From NCBI RefSeq assembly GCF_021431925.1, contig NZ_CP090371.1:1922001-1986000 (forward strand): DNA of 64,000 bases, in the 5' to 3' direction. Each line of letters starts with the position of its first letter. The first letter of the stretch is position 1. This stretch comes from Halobaculum sp. CBA1158. GTDB taxonomy: Archaea > Halobacteriota > Halobacteria > Halobacteriales > Haloferacaceae. The notes under the pieces are model-generated. The model worked only from the letters and a program-made list of their open reading frames with translations. It was not told where the DNA came from and searched no databases. Positions 27,120 to 34,484 of the stretch are shown in pieces. The translations under genes and the position numbers were made by a program.

Positions 27120-27209
27120 GCAGATCGCCAGACGGCGTCCATTACGACCACTTGTGGCGACGGTCGCGATGACCCGCGCCGACCGGCGCTGGCGAGCACC
27201 ACTTTGCAC

Positions 27210-27782
27210 ATGCTACCCGAGACGACGGCCAGCGTGGCCCCGATAGTCGCATCGCTCGTCAGCCTCACGGCGCTGCTGCTGTTCGTCCGCGCGCTCCAGG
27301 GCCCGCGGACGCGTCGGTGGCTCGGTCCTGCTGCGGACTGGTGGGAGACACTCCGGCGCGCGGTGCTCCCGCTGCTCGACCGCGTCGCTCGCCGGCGACT
27401 CCCAGGCGACCACTTCGCGGCCTACCACCTCCCCGAGCGCGAGATCGTCGGCGTGATCGACGCGCCGCCCGATCGCGTGGAGGCGATGTTGTTCGAGGCC
27501 GGCTTCCGGAGGATGCCTCTGGCGGCGCTCAAGACCCTACCCGACGGGCGTGTCGAGGTCGGCTCGTGGGCGTGGCGTGACAGTCCGCTCGCCGAGCTCC
27601 AGGACCACGCGATCCTCTTCGCGGCCGCCGGCGGTGACCAGACGCTGGTCGCCGCCCACCAGGAGGCGAACGCGCTGAACCCGTGGACCGCATGGGACCA
27701 CTACCGCGGCGTCGGGCTGTCGGCGCGAGAGGGTGAGCGCGCCGTTCGCGAGCGGCTCGACGAGGGCGTGTGGATGGAGTAA
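27210..27782 (+). CDS. Membrane-anchored hypothetical protein (190 aa)
   Basis: One N-terminal membrane helix (APIVASLVSLTALLLFVRAL), then a basic stretch and a soluble domain (LPEREIVGVIDAPPDRVEAMLFEAGFRRMPLAALKTLPDG … VGSWAWRDSPLAELQDHAILF). Last gene of the rightward late block; it meets the lipoprotein gene tail to tail. Could be a late membrane factor. ATG 27210 chosen over an upstream TTG. Confidence 0.7.
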   Translation: MLPETTASVAPIVASLVSLTALLLFVRALQGPRTRRWLGPAADWWETLRRAVLPLLDRVARRRLPGDHFAAYHLPEREIVGVIDAPPDRVEAMLFEAGFRRMPLAALKTLPDGRVEVGSWAWRDSPLAELQDHAILFAAAGGDQTLVAAHQEANALNPWTAWDHYRGVGLSAREGERAVRERLDEGVWME

Positions 27783-27791
27783 CTCGTCGGT

Positions 27792-29081
27792 CTACGGGCT
27801 GGATACCTCTTGCCGGAGTTCCTCTGCTTCCTCCTGTAGACTCTCGGACGTTCTGGTGTACTTATCGACTGTATCTGGGAGACTCGACATACTTCTGAGC
27901 TCCCGGGCGACACGTTCGAACTCTCTGTTGGCGTCGATCGCGAGTGATTCGGCCCGATCGTAGTTATTGGTCCGTTCAGCGACTCGACCATCGTTCAACA
28001 ACCCCACTCCGTATCGCAGGTCTTCGATGAAGGTCGTGAATCCGGAGATTTTCGACCGATCGGTACGGAGGGCATCGATCTTGTCGGCGAACGGCAGCGG
28101 GTAGTCCCTCCCGTCGCGGTATGGATTCTCGGCGGAGTTTATCGATTGCCTGTCCTCGTTTAATCTCTCTCGCAAGGTTTCGAGGCGATTCTCGATCGTC
28201 GTCTCTTCGCGATCTTCGATAGCATTCGCGATGTCGAAAAGGCTGTTTTGCGTCTGAACGATTCTGTTCTGTGCCTCTGCTATCGGAACGATAACACCCC
28301 CTAAGTGGTCGATTCGCTGTAGTTCTGATTCGAATGGCGTGACCTCCTGGTCGAGTGCGTCATCAACGATCCTTCGAGCTTTCAGCGCGGGTTCGGTGAC
28401 TGCTGTCTTGTTGAAACCGGTTTCTGGAGTGATGTCCAGGATTGACTGACCGCCTTCTCTGGTGAACGTCTGCATCGCGTCATCAATCGCTGCCTGAGCA
28501 GCCTCGGTGTCGTCGGCGACCTGGTTATACACGGTTCGGGTGTACTCGGCCAACTGAATGGTGTGCTCTGTAACAAGAGACTGTTCGCCGCTGATCGTAT
28601 CCGTAACGGAGATATTCCCGGTGTGGGTGCCCGCGGGCCAGCCCGCTGTGTCGACGGTGGTATCGTACTCTTGGACGACGAACTCTTCGCCAGTTTCGGT
28701 GACCGACGACGTTACCTCTGTGGTTGGCCCAACCGGCGGTTCGAAGAGCACGCGGACTTCCCCTTCTGCCGTTCCGTCGTGTGCCCAAAGATCGAACGTC
28801 GCCGTGACGTTGAGCGTCGCACCCCTCGGAGTCGCATCTCCTCGGTAGTCTCCGTCGACGGTGATGTCGCTGTTCCTGATCGCCGGTTGTGTCGTCTCCG
28901 GTTCGGGCGTTTCCGTGGGCGTTGACGTTTGTGTCGCCGTGTCTGTCGGAGTGGGTGATTCTGTCGCAGTCGACGGCTCTGACTGCTGTACTGTCGTGGA
29001 GGGCTCCGTCGGCTCCGAACTGGTGCCTCCACAACCCGCAAGACCCACGACAGAGAGCACCAGGAACGATCGACGGTTCAT
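27792..29081 (-). CDS. Tat lipoprotein, provirus cargo (429 aa)
   Basis: Signal NRRSFLVLSVVGLAGC: twin arginine at residues 3-4 and lipobox LAGC with Cys17, so folded export and lipid anchoring to the cell surface. Then a Thr/Pro/Glu linker (about 20-65), a beta-rich domain (IRNSDITVDGDY … NISVTDTISGEQS) and a long helical C-terminal half (QTFTREGGQ … RVARELRSM…). Not a virion gene by place or direction. It is likely expressed in the lysogen and may alter the cell surface, for example to block superinfection. Confidence 0.8.
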   Translation of the reverse strand: MNRRSFLVLSVVGLAGCGGTSSEPTEPSTTVQQSEPSTATESPTPTDTATQTSTPTETPEPETTQPAIRNSDITVDGDYRGDATPRGATLNVTATFDLWAHDGTAEGEVRVLFEPPVGPTTEVTSSVTETGEEFVVQEYDTTVDTAGWPAGTHTGNISVTDTISGEQSLVTEHTIQLAEYTRTVYNQVADDTEAAQAAIDDAMQTFTREGGQSILDITPETGFNKTAVTEPALKARRIVDDALDQEVTPFESELQRIDHLGGVIVPIAEAQNRIVQTQNSLFDIANAIEDREETTIENRLETLRERLNEDRQSINSAENPYRDGRDYPLPFADKIDALRTDRSKISGFTTFIEDLRYGVGLLNDGRVAERTNNYDRAESLAIDANREFERVARELRSMSSLPDTVDKYTRTSESLQEEAEELRQEVSSP

Positions 29082-29132
29082 GCAGCTAACCTACAACTGG
29101 ATGGAAAAAAGAACACGGGCCACACTCACGAC

Positions 29133-29435
29133 TCAATTGTCGGTCTCCTGCCCCTCGAGTACCGCTACTGCATCCGTCACCGCGTCGTCAGTCCCGCTCG
29201 GCAGCCGGATCGCCTCGACGCGGTCGCCCTCGAGGTCGACTGGCTCGTCAAGGAGCAACACGGCCGGGCGATCGTCCGGGTCGCCGGCGAGCTCGGCGGT
29301 CGTCTCCTGGTCGCCGACGTCGACGTCGATGCGGGGGCCGTCGTCGGTCGCGACGATCTCGACAGAGATGAGCGTCCCCTCCGAGTCGGCCGGGCGACGC
29401 CACGTGATCGGGCCGAGCGACTCGCGATCGGTCAT
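29133..29435 (-). CDS. Hypothetical viral protein (100 aa)
   Basis: Acidic, beta-rich (ISVEIVATDDGPRIDVDVGDQETTAEL … RPAVLLLDEPVDLEGDRVEAIRL). Starts inside the end of the 29432 gene, so it belongs to the leftward regulator/cargo operon. No family recognised. Confidence 0.65.
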   Translation of the reverse strand: MTDRESLGPITWRRPADSEGTLISVEIVATDDGPRIDVDVGDQETTAELAGDPDDRPAVLLLDEPVDLEGDRVEAIRLPSGTDDAVTDAVAVLEGQETDN

Positions 29436-29677
29436 TCGTCTGTCGGTGGTCCGTATGGGAGCCTCTCGATGACTGCATGGAACACGTTTCCGTGCTCGTT
29501 GTCGCGGAAGATCGGTCGCTCTCCCCTTGAGTCGAACAGCGTGTACTTATCGCGCCACTCGGCTTCGAGCGTCTCGCGGTGGTCGGCTGCAGCTTCCCGC
29601 GTATCGAACGCACGGTAGTTGTACGACTCTCCGGACTCGAGTTGCTCACGCACGACGAACAGGCGACTCTCGGCCAT
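29432..29677 (-). CDS. Hypothetical viral protein (81 aa)
   Basis: Small mixed protein (SRLFVVREQLESGESYNYRAFDTREAAADHRETL…) with a 4-nt overlap onto the following gene of the leftward operon. No motif that assigns function. Confidence 0.65.
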   Translation of the reverse strand: MAESRLFVVREQLESGESYNYRAFDTREAAADHRETLEAEWRDKYTLFDSRGERPIFRDNEHGNVFHAVIERLPYGPPTDE

Positions 29678-29739
29678 GCTGTCGGCTACTATCCCGCGTA
29701 TGTTAACAGCGAGCCACGCGCGGTGAATGTAAAGTTTCG

Positions 29740-30369
29740 TCAGCCGGACAGTTGCTCGCGCGCCTCCTGGACGCGCTGGTGTTCGCGCCGGTCACCTCCC
29801 TGGTCGGGATGGGTCTCCTTGAGGCGCTGGCGCGCGGCGGCCTCGACGACCGCCTCGGAGGCGTCCGGCGAGACGCCCAGCACCGCGTGGGGATCGTCGA
29901 CGGTCGGCTCGGCCGCGCCGGCGACGATCACGTCCGCGGACTCGTCGCCCGGCGGGAGGCGGGCGGTGTCCATCGTCGACTGGGCGGTCGTGACCCCACA
30001 CTTGTCGGCGAGGCGCATCCGGCGGGCGTACAGCGCGATCGCGCGGGCGTTCTCGCGCTGGCTCTCCCACCGGTCGCACGCGAGGACGTGCTCGTCGTCG
30101 GCCGCACCGTCCTCGCGGCGGAAGCGCGCGACGACGCCCACCTCGTCTGGCTTGTCGTGTTGGTGCGGGATGTTGGGTCTGTCCGCGTAGTGCTGGCTCG
30201 CCGTGTCGATGTCGACCGAGCCCTCGGTCGCGCCCCACCGCTCCAGTTCGTCGACGATGCTCTCGAACGACTCCTTGCGCGTGGGCGAGAGATCGCCCGG
30301 GTACGGCTCGCGCTCGGCCGGGTCCGTGCGGGGGTACTCCGCCGGCCACGCGAGATCGCCGTCAGTCAT
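29740..30369 (-). CDS. J-domain protein (DnaJ-like co-chaperone) of the provirus
   Basis: 209 aa. The C-terminal 60 residues are a J domain: DPHAVLGVSPDASEAVVEAA, RLKETHPDQGGDRREHQRVQ and EAREQL, with the essential HPD. A J domain stimulates the ATPase of DnaK, which this chromosome encodes at 57598. The N-terminal 150 residues (LERWGATEGSVDIDTASQHYAD … LYARRMRLADKCGV) could be the client- or DNA-binding part. Gene overlaps its upstream neighbour by 4 nt. Confidence 0.85.
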   Translation of the reverse strand: MTDGDLAWPAEYPRTDPAEREPYPGDLSPTRKESFESIVDELERWGATEGSVDIDTASQHYADRPNIPHQHDKPDEVGVVARFRREDGAADDEHVLACDRWESQRENARAIALYARRMRLADKCGVTTAQSTMDTARLPPGDESADVIVAGAAEPTVDDPHAVLGVSPDASEAVVEAAARQRLKETHPDQGGDRREHQRVQEAREQLSG

Positions 30370-30740
30370 CGAGAGTGCACCTCGGCATCGTCCTTGCACT
30401 CGGGACAGAGCCCCCCGCCGCCTGACCCACACTCGTCGCAGGTGTTCTCCAGCGTGTCAACGTAGTCGTCGCGCATCCGACTCTCTGTCTTGAGGGCCGT
30501 GTCGAGCGCGTCGCGAAGCTCTTCGGCGCTCTCGCGTCCGAGTGAGACATGCTGGTTGCACTCGTGACCGCCGTAGGAGTAGCTGGAGACGAGTTCAACG
30601 CAGAAGCCACCGCCCGGGACGACGCTCAACTCGAATGTAACATCATCGTGCGAGTGGACGATCATCTCCAGTTCCGCGCCACCGATGCGCTGGAAGAAGC
30701 GGTCCGGATCCGGTAGGTCGATGTTGGCGTCACTCGGCAT
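30366..30740 (-). CDS. Hypothetical protein with C-terminal zinc ribbon (124 aa)
   Basis: N-terminal beta domain (GGAELEMIVHSHDDVTFELSV … CVELVSSYSYGGHECNQHV) followed by CDECGSGGGGLCPEC, a short four-cysteine ribbon. Overlaps both neighbours by 4 and 11 nt in the leftward operon. Confidence 0.7.
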   Translation of the reverse strand: MPSDANIDLPDPDRFFQRIGGAELEMIVHSHDDVTFELSVVPGGGFCVELVSSYSYGGHECNQHVSLGRESAEELRDALDTALKTESRMRDDYVDTLENTCDECGSGGGGLCPECKDDAEVHSR

Positions 30741-31014
30741 CGTCCACCTCCACGCGCTCGACTAACACCTCGTCAGCCCCGCCGAGGAGAGCGCCGGCGA
30801 CGGCGTGTGCGGCGTCGTACTCGGCATACTCCGAGTTGGATCGCCACCCACTCCCGTCGATATGCAACTCGATCCCACCATTGACTCGCGCTTCTAAATC
30901 ACCGACGCGATCAGCGATATCGTCAATCTCGTCAAGCCCCACGCCGCGCGTCTCGCGGAGGTAGTCGTCGGCGATCTCGCGTGAGGTATTGGTTGTCGAC
31001 TCCTCACTCGACAT
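30730..31014 (-). CDS. Hypothetical viral protein (94 aa)
   Basis: Acidic helical N-terminal half (EIADDYLRETRGVGLDEIDDIADRVGDLEARV) and a C-terminal AAHAVAGALLGGADEVLVERVEV that looks like a small alpha/beta unit. Start overlaps the winged-helix gene upstream by 11 nt. Confidence 0.65.
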   Translation of the reverse strand: MSSEESTTNTSREIADDYLRETRGVGLDEIDDIADRVGDLEARVNGGIELHIDGSGWRSNSEYAEYDAAHAVAGALLGGADEVLVERVEVDDAE

Positions 31015-31381
31015 CGTCCACCTCCAGGATCTCGCCCATGTGTTCGACGGCGTCGTCGACGGCGTCGCGATCGACGCGTTCGAGCGCGTCCACGAGCCGG
31101 CGGTACTGCTCGCGCAGCGCCTCGCGATCCGGCTCGTCGGTGGTGGCGGTGCTGTCGCCGCGCGGATCGTCGACGAGCTCGTAGAGGCCCGGAGCGACCT
31201 TCGCGACGTGACCGTGTTCGACGAGCCGCTTGAGACGCTCGCTGGCATACGTCCGCGAGACTTCGATCTCGTCGGCGACGTACTGCGGAGTCACACGGCC
31301 GTCGTGCAACACGTCGATCACGGCTCCATCAGTCTGGTTCAGATCCTCCGGTGTGAGCACGTTTGCTGTTGATACTCCCAT
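31004..31381 (-). CDS. Winged-helix regulator heading the leftward operon
   Basis: 125 aa. Residues about 15-75 form a winged helix: DGAVIDVLHDGRVTPQYVADEI, EVSRTYASERLKRLVEHGHV, then the wing KVAPGLYELV. The C-terminal helices (REALREQYRRLVDALERV) may dimerise. It is divergent from the 31554 operon over a short AT-rich region with a dyad, the usual layout of an autoregulated switch protein. ATG 31381 chosen; an in-frame start 60 nt upstream would run through the operator region. Confidence 0.8.
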   Translation of the reverse strand: MGVSTANVLTPEDLNQTDGAVIDVLHDGRVTPQYVADEIEVSRTYASERLKRLVEHGHVAKVAPGLYELVDDPRGDSTATTDEPDREALREQYRRLVDALERVDRDAVDDAVEHMGEILEVDDVE

Positions 31382-31426
31382 ACGACTACAACGTGTCGGA
31401 GATAGTAAGTAACTTGTGGTGCGTTG

Positions 31427-31445
31427 TGTTGTATTGCACACTACA
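31427..31445. promoter_or_regulatory. Candidate operator between divergent operons
   Basis: Imperfect 19-nt palindrome of the form TGTnGTnT-n3-AnACnACA, 46 nt upstream of the winged-helix start, with a TATA-like TATAA at 31456-31460 on the other side for the rightward operon. Well placed for repression of both promoters. Confidence 0.45.
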
Positions 31446-31455
31446 ATGCGTTAGC

Positions 31456-31460
31456 TATAA
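31456..31460 (+). promoter_or_regulatory. TATA element for the 31554 operon
   Basis: CTATAA motif about 95 nt before the first rightward ATG, next to the candidate operator. Confidence 0.4.
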
Positions 31461-31553
31461 GTGGTGACATAACGTACTGTAGTATGAGCAGGAACGGGTC
31501 AGAAGTGGCCCGGGGCGCGACAACGCCCCTGACCTGCTCTCCACAACGAGAGC

Positions 31554-31841
31554 ATGACCGACGACACGCCGTCGCGGGATAAACTCCGCGACATGACCGA
31601 CGAGATGAGCCGCCTCGGCACCGACGCCGACGGCAACGACCACCATTGGGATCCGACGCGCCACGTCGCCTGGATCGCTGACGACGACGGCGATATCCAC
31701 ATGCCCCAGCACATCGCCGACCTCGGCGACTACGTCGATCACGTCCGCGACGTGTGCGGCTGGGCGGACCTCCGGTACGACGACCGCTCGATGCAGGAGC
31801 TCGTCGACGACCTCGCGGACGGCATCGAGGTTCGTGCGTGA
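31554..31841 (+). CDS. Hypothetical viral protein (95 aa)
   Basis: First gene of a coupled rightward operon. Acidic, with a central HHWDPTRHVAWIADDDGDIHMPQHIADLGDYVDHV segment where clustered His/Asp might hold a metal. One-base overlap with the next ATG. No family recognised. Confidence 0.65.
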   Translation: MTDDTPSRDKLRDMTDEMSRLGTDADGNDHHWDPTRHVAWIADDDGDIHMPQHIADLGDYVDHVRDVCGWADLRYDDRSMQELVDDLADGIEVRA

Positions 31842-31960
31842 TGTCCGCGACGACGACCTACACGATCGGCGACGGGCGGACGACCACGTCGGCGATCGTC
31901 GCCGAGGCGTTCGCTCGGATCGGCGTTCCGGTGAAGGCTGTCACGGAGGCTGATGCGTGA
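31841..31960 (+). CDS. Very small viral protein (39 aa)
   Basis: Starts in a TGATG overlap and ends in another, so translation is coupled on both sides. Sequence TTTYTIGDGRTTTSAIVAEAFARIG has a strand then helix. Short, but the exact overlaps make it likely real. Confidence 0.5.
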   Translation: MSATTTYTIGDGRTTTSAIVAEAFARIGVPVKAVTEADA

Positions 31961-32424
31961 TGCGGGGGAACGACACCCATCCGCGCGCCGGCCGCCGTAT
32001 CACCGACCACCGTAGCGAGGCGACCGACCGCTTCGAGCACCGGATCCTCAAAGACGGCCTCCACGACGACATCGTCGAGGATGCCCAACTCGCGCAGTTC
32101 GAGGACGCCGTCGCGACGATCGAGAACGTCCGCGACACGCGCCGCGAGGACTTCGACGGAGACGGTGATCCAGGCGAGGCGATCGCCGACGCGGTCGAGC
32201 AACTCCACGAGCCGATCGCCGACCGCGTCGACGAGTTGTGCGCCGAGCGCTGCCGGACAGTCCTCGTCGACGGCGACGAGTGGGTCGAGGAGGGCTGGGA
32301 GGACCCCGAGGACGTCGAGGAGGCGAAGCGCGAGGCAACGAGCTGGCTCACGCATCACGGGGACGTAGCTCGTCGGCTGTGGGACGAGGACGAGGATCCC
32401 GTCCTCAACGAGGTGGGCGCGTGA
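31960..32424 (+). CDS. Hypothetical viral protein (154 aa)
   Basis: Acidic helical protein (FEHRILKDGLHDDIVEDAQLAQFEDAVATIENV … VEQLHEPIADRVDELCAERC). ATG at 31960 overlaps the preceding TGA; a GTG 3 nt earlier is possible. No motif recognised. Confidence 0.65.
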   Translation: MRGNDTHPRAGRRITDHRSEATDRFEHRILKDGLHDDIVEDAQLAQFEDAVATIENVRDTRREDFDGDGDPGEAIADAVEQLHEPIADRVDELCAERCRTVLVDGDEWVEEGWEDPEDVEEAKREATSWLTHHGDVARRLWDEDEDPVLNEVGA

Positions 32425-32591
32425 GTCTCTCCCCGGCCAACGCCCACGTGGCCGATCGCGCGCCCCACGACGAGCGCGGGACGCCCGACGATCAACTCAT
32501 GCGCTGCGAGACCCACGGCGTGATCCACCGGCGCTGGGGGCGGTGTCTCGACTGCGAGCGCGCTGCCGTGGAGGGCGACGATGGCAAGTAG
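32421..32591 (+). CDS. Small zinc-knuckle protein (56 aa)
   Basis: GTG start in a 4-nt overlap. C-terminal half MRCETHGVIHRRWGRCLDCERA gives a Cys-His…Cys-Cys zinc site. Overlaps the SWIM protein gene by 11 nt. Confidence 0.62.
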   Translation: MSLSPANAHVADRAPHDERGTPDDQLMRCETHGVIHRRWGRCLDCERAAVEGDDGK

Positions 32592-32925
32592 CGCGTCCCA
32601 CACCACGGTCAACGGCCAACCGCTCGATGAGACGGCATCGGCGCGTGCCGCTCGCGCGCTGCTGCGCGAGTCAGCGCTGTTCGTCTACCCCGACGATCCG
32701 GCGGCGATGTCCTCGGAGGTCGCTGTCTACTCGGGGGCATCGCGGTACCTCGTCGATCCCGAGGCCGGACGGTGCGACTGCGACGACGCTCACTACCGGC
32801 AGGTCGACTGTAAGCACGTCCGCCGCGCACGGATGGAGCTCGGCGACGGCCTCCCGGAGTGGGTGACGAACGAGACACGGGTCGATCCACTCTTCGGCGC
32901 GCTCACACGCGGTGGGACGGCATGA
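32581..32925 (+). CDS. SWIM zinc-finger protein (114 aa)
   Basis: Carries the SWIM motif CDCDDAHYRQVDCKH (CxC…CxH) near residues 65-80 after a short beta segment (VAVYSGASRYLVDPEAGR). SWIM fingers bind DNA or proteins and are common as small stand-alone genes in haloarchaeal mobile DNA. Overlaps the next ATG. Confidence 0.78.
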   Translation: MASSASHTTVNGQPLDETASARAARALLRESALFVYPDDPAAMSSEVAVYSGASRYLVDPEAGRCDCDDAHYRQVDCKHVRRARMELGDGLPEWVTNETRVDPLFGALTRGGTA

Positions 32926-33185
32926 TCCCCGAGCACGTCCTGCTCAAGTACACCGACGCGGCTGGCGTCCGGCACCGCCAGCGGATCGAGCGTTCCGGCG
33001 ACGCGTGGGAGTTGCTCGAGGAGCGCTACGATGTCGACGCCGACGAGTGGGTCGGCGAGGGTGGCGAGCGTGTCTCGGCACCGTGGATCGAGGCCGAGCT
33101 GCACGGCGAGTTCGGGTGTCGCGATCGCGATGGTGTCGTCGACGGCAGTCTCGAGGGAACGACGGATGTGAATCGGGGCCCATGA
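32922..33185 (+). CDS. Hypothetical viral protein (87 aa)
   Basis: Beta-rich start (VLLKYTDAAGVRHRQRIERSGDAWELLEERYD) with DADEWV…GGERVSAPWIEAEL. 4-nt overlaps on both sides. No family recognised. Confidence 0.62.
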   Translation: MIPEHVLLKYTDAAGVRHRQRIERSGDAWELLEERYDVDADEWVGEGGERVSAPWIEAELHGEFGCRDRDGVVDGSLEGTTDVNRGP

Positions 33186-33412
33186 GCCCGGAGATGGACT
33201 CCTTTAGCGATCCGGAAACGCACTTCCGCCTCGTCACGAGCGACACGAGCGTCGGTCACGACGGCCTTCGGCGAGGTGAGCCGACTGGCGAGGTCGCGTG
33301 TTGTGAGTGTGGACGGGTCGCCGAGACGGTCGAGGAGATACCGCACGACACAGACTGTAGCCAGCGCGGCGTCGTCTCGCGGTGGTGGCTGGAGGCGTTC
33401 GTCTTGGAGTAA
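33182..33412 (+). CDS. Small zinc-site protein (76 aa)
   Basis: CCECGRVAETVEEIPHDTDC gives a Cys2-His-Cys site; N-terminus ETHFRLVTSDTSVGHDG. Last gene of the 31554 operon, followed by the hairpin at 33428. Confidence 0.62.
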   Translation: MSPEMDSFSDPETHFRLVTSDTSVGHDGLRRGEPTGEVACCECGRVAETVEEIPHDTDCSQRGVVSRWWLEAFVLE

Positions 33413-33427
33413 TTCAACGCAGGTCCC

Positions 33428-33455
33428 GTACCCCACCGTCTGAGCCGTGGGGTAC
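33428..33455. repeat. Hairpin GTACCCCAC / GTGGGGTAC
   Basis: Perfect 9-bp stem with a 10-nt loop (CGTCTGAGCC), 16 nt after the last gene of the operon. It could end the transcript. Its sequence also resembles the subterminal palindromes of haloarchaeal IS200/IS605-type elements, but no transposase or second end is present. Confidence 0.4.
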
Positions 33456-33606
33456 ACTACTTTCACCGTCGGTCCGAGATCGCGAGCATCCACGAGCGAC
33501 CTCGTGAGTCGAGTTCGCGCCGCATCTGTCGCCGAGACTCGTTCTACTTCCACTATGCACACAAGAATCGACTATATGACACAACCGCCCGTCGGGTGCT
33601 GGTGGG

Positions 33607-33870
33607 ATGGTAGGGACGCAATCACAACCGACGCCAGCGGCCGAGAGCGAGGGCGTGACGATCTCGCGCCGGCCGCCCGAGAAGTACCGCTGGCGCTGTC
33701 CGGGCGGCCACGTCGTGTGGGATCGCACGAACAACCATATTTGGTGTCCGGCCTGCCGGCGCGAGGCCGAGCAGGGTCGCGACATCGACCCCGAGCACTA
33801 CCACATCGTCGACGATGTGACCGGGAGAGAGATCGCCTGGGAAGACATCATCGTGGAGGACGACGCGTGA
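33607..33870 (+). CDS. Zinc-ribbon protein (87 aa)
   Basis: RWRCPGGHVVWDRTNNHIWCPACRRE is a Cys-His/Cys-Cys ribbon, followed by DPEHYHIVDDVTGREIAWEDI. A single gene in its own small unit, convergent with the PhiH1-like repressor. Type often seen in haloarchaeal viruses; function unknown. Confidence 0.7.
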   Translation: MVGTQSQPTPAAESEGVTISRRPPEKYRWRCPGGHVVWDRTNNHIWCPACRREAEQGRDIDPEHYHIVDDVTGREIAWEDIIVEDDA

Positions 33871-33959
33871 GCGTAACCGAAATCGGGCCCGGAAAAGACC
33901 CCCTGGTTGATACGGGTGCTGGCGCTATCGACGGGTGCGTGCCACGAAGCAGAACCGAG

Positions 33960-34253
33960 TCACTCGGCGTCGTCGGGGGCGAGAGTGTTGGCGTCCAGCT
34001 CCTCGTCGAGGTAGGCGCGCCCCTCGTCGGTGATTCCATAGAGGCCGCGGTGGACGCGTATCAGGAGGCCGTACTCTGCCAGCGTCGAACACCGAGTGCT
34101 GGCGTGCTGTCGAACAGGGCCGCCGAAGTCTTCGATCGCCTTCGGCGTGAGGTTCCCGTGCTGCCGGACCAGCTCCAAGATCCGGTCATCGGACGGGACC
34201 ATCCAGTCGGCGGCCTGTCGCATGTTGTCGAGAGGTGCAGTCGCTGTACTCAT
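33960..34253 (-). CDS. PhiH1-like winged-helix repressor
   Basis: 97 aa matching the PhiH1 repressor type in layout: ADWMVPSDDRILELVRQHGNLTPKAI, then the recognition helix region VRQHASTRCSTLAEYGLL and wing RVHRGLYGITDEGRAYL. Such proteins keep haloviruses silent in lysogens. Divergent from the 34485 operon; GGTGAGG stands 2 nt before the ATG. The intergenic region holds a 7-bp inverted repeat and TATA elements for both directions. Confidence 0.83.
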   Translation of the reverse strand: MSTATAPLDNMRQAADWMVPSDDRILELVRQHGNLTPKAIEDFGGPVRQHASTRCSTLAEYGLLIRVHRGLYGITDEGRAYLDEELDANTLAPDDAE

Positions 34254-34277
34254 ATCCTCACCGATACATGGTGGTTA

Positions 34278-34306
34278 GTGACCGACGTACATCAAGCTAC
34301 GGTCAC
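34278..34306. promoter_or_regulatory. Candidate repressor operator
   Basis: Inverted repeat GTGACCG / CGGTCAC with a 15-nt spacer, between the repressor start and its probable TATA box (GCATATAC at 34313-34320, reverse strand). Position suits autorepression. Confidence 0.4.
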
Positions 34307-34357
34307 CCGTCTGCATATACCACGCAGTAGTTAGACTCCACTTTACAAGCGTCAGTA

Positions 34358-34365
34358 AGATATAT
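34358..34365 (+). promoter_or_regulatory. TATA box for the 34485 operon
   Basis: AGATATAT in an AT-rich patch. Transcription would start near 34388 and give a leader of about 95 nt that contains the folded element at 34404-34484. Confidence 0.5.
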
Positions 34366-34403
34366 GGGGGACGGGGCGTAAGCAGAATACGACCTGCCAG
34401 AAG

Positions 34404-34484
34404 GCCGACGCGCTGGAACGCGTCGGCGGTGGGTCGGCCCCTGCCCTGGGGCAAATCGCGGTATGCGATCCGAAGACCGACCCA
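34404..34484 (+). ncRNA. Structured RNA leader directly before the 34485 start
   Basis: First a perfect 9-bp hairpin GCCGACGCG-CTGGAA-CGCGTCGGC (34404-34427). Then an 8-bp closing stem TGGGTCGG / CCGACCCA (34430-34437 with 34477-34484) enclosing two hairpins, CCCC-TGCCCT-GGGG (34438-34451) and ATCGC-GGTAT-GCGAT (34455-34469). The closing stem ends on the base before the ATG. This is a three-way junction that could control translation or be a stable small RNA. No known riboswitch class recognised. Confidence 0.5.

Noticed and set aside
24378-27209. 943-codon open frame on the reverse strand of the fibre gene
   Set aside because: GC-rich third positions keep the opposite strand open. The translation is Arg/Leu/Val/Asp-rich without domains, while the forward frame has clear FN3 and hub patterns. 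The long reverse frames at 9906-11861 and 57592-59544 are rejected likewise.
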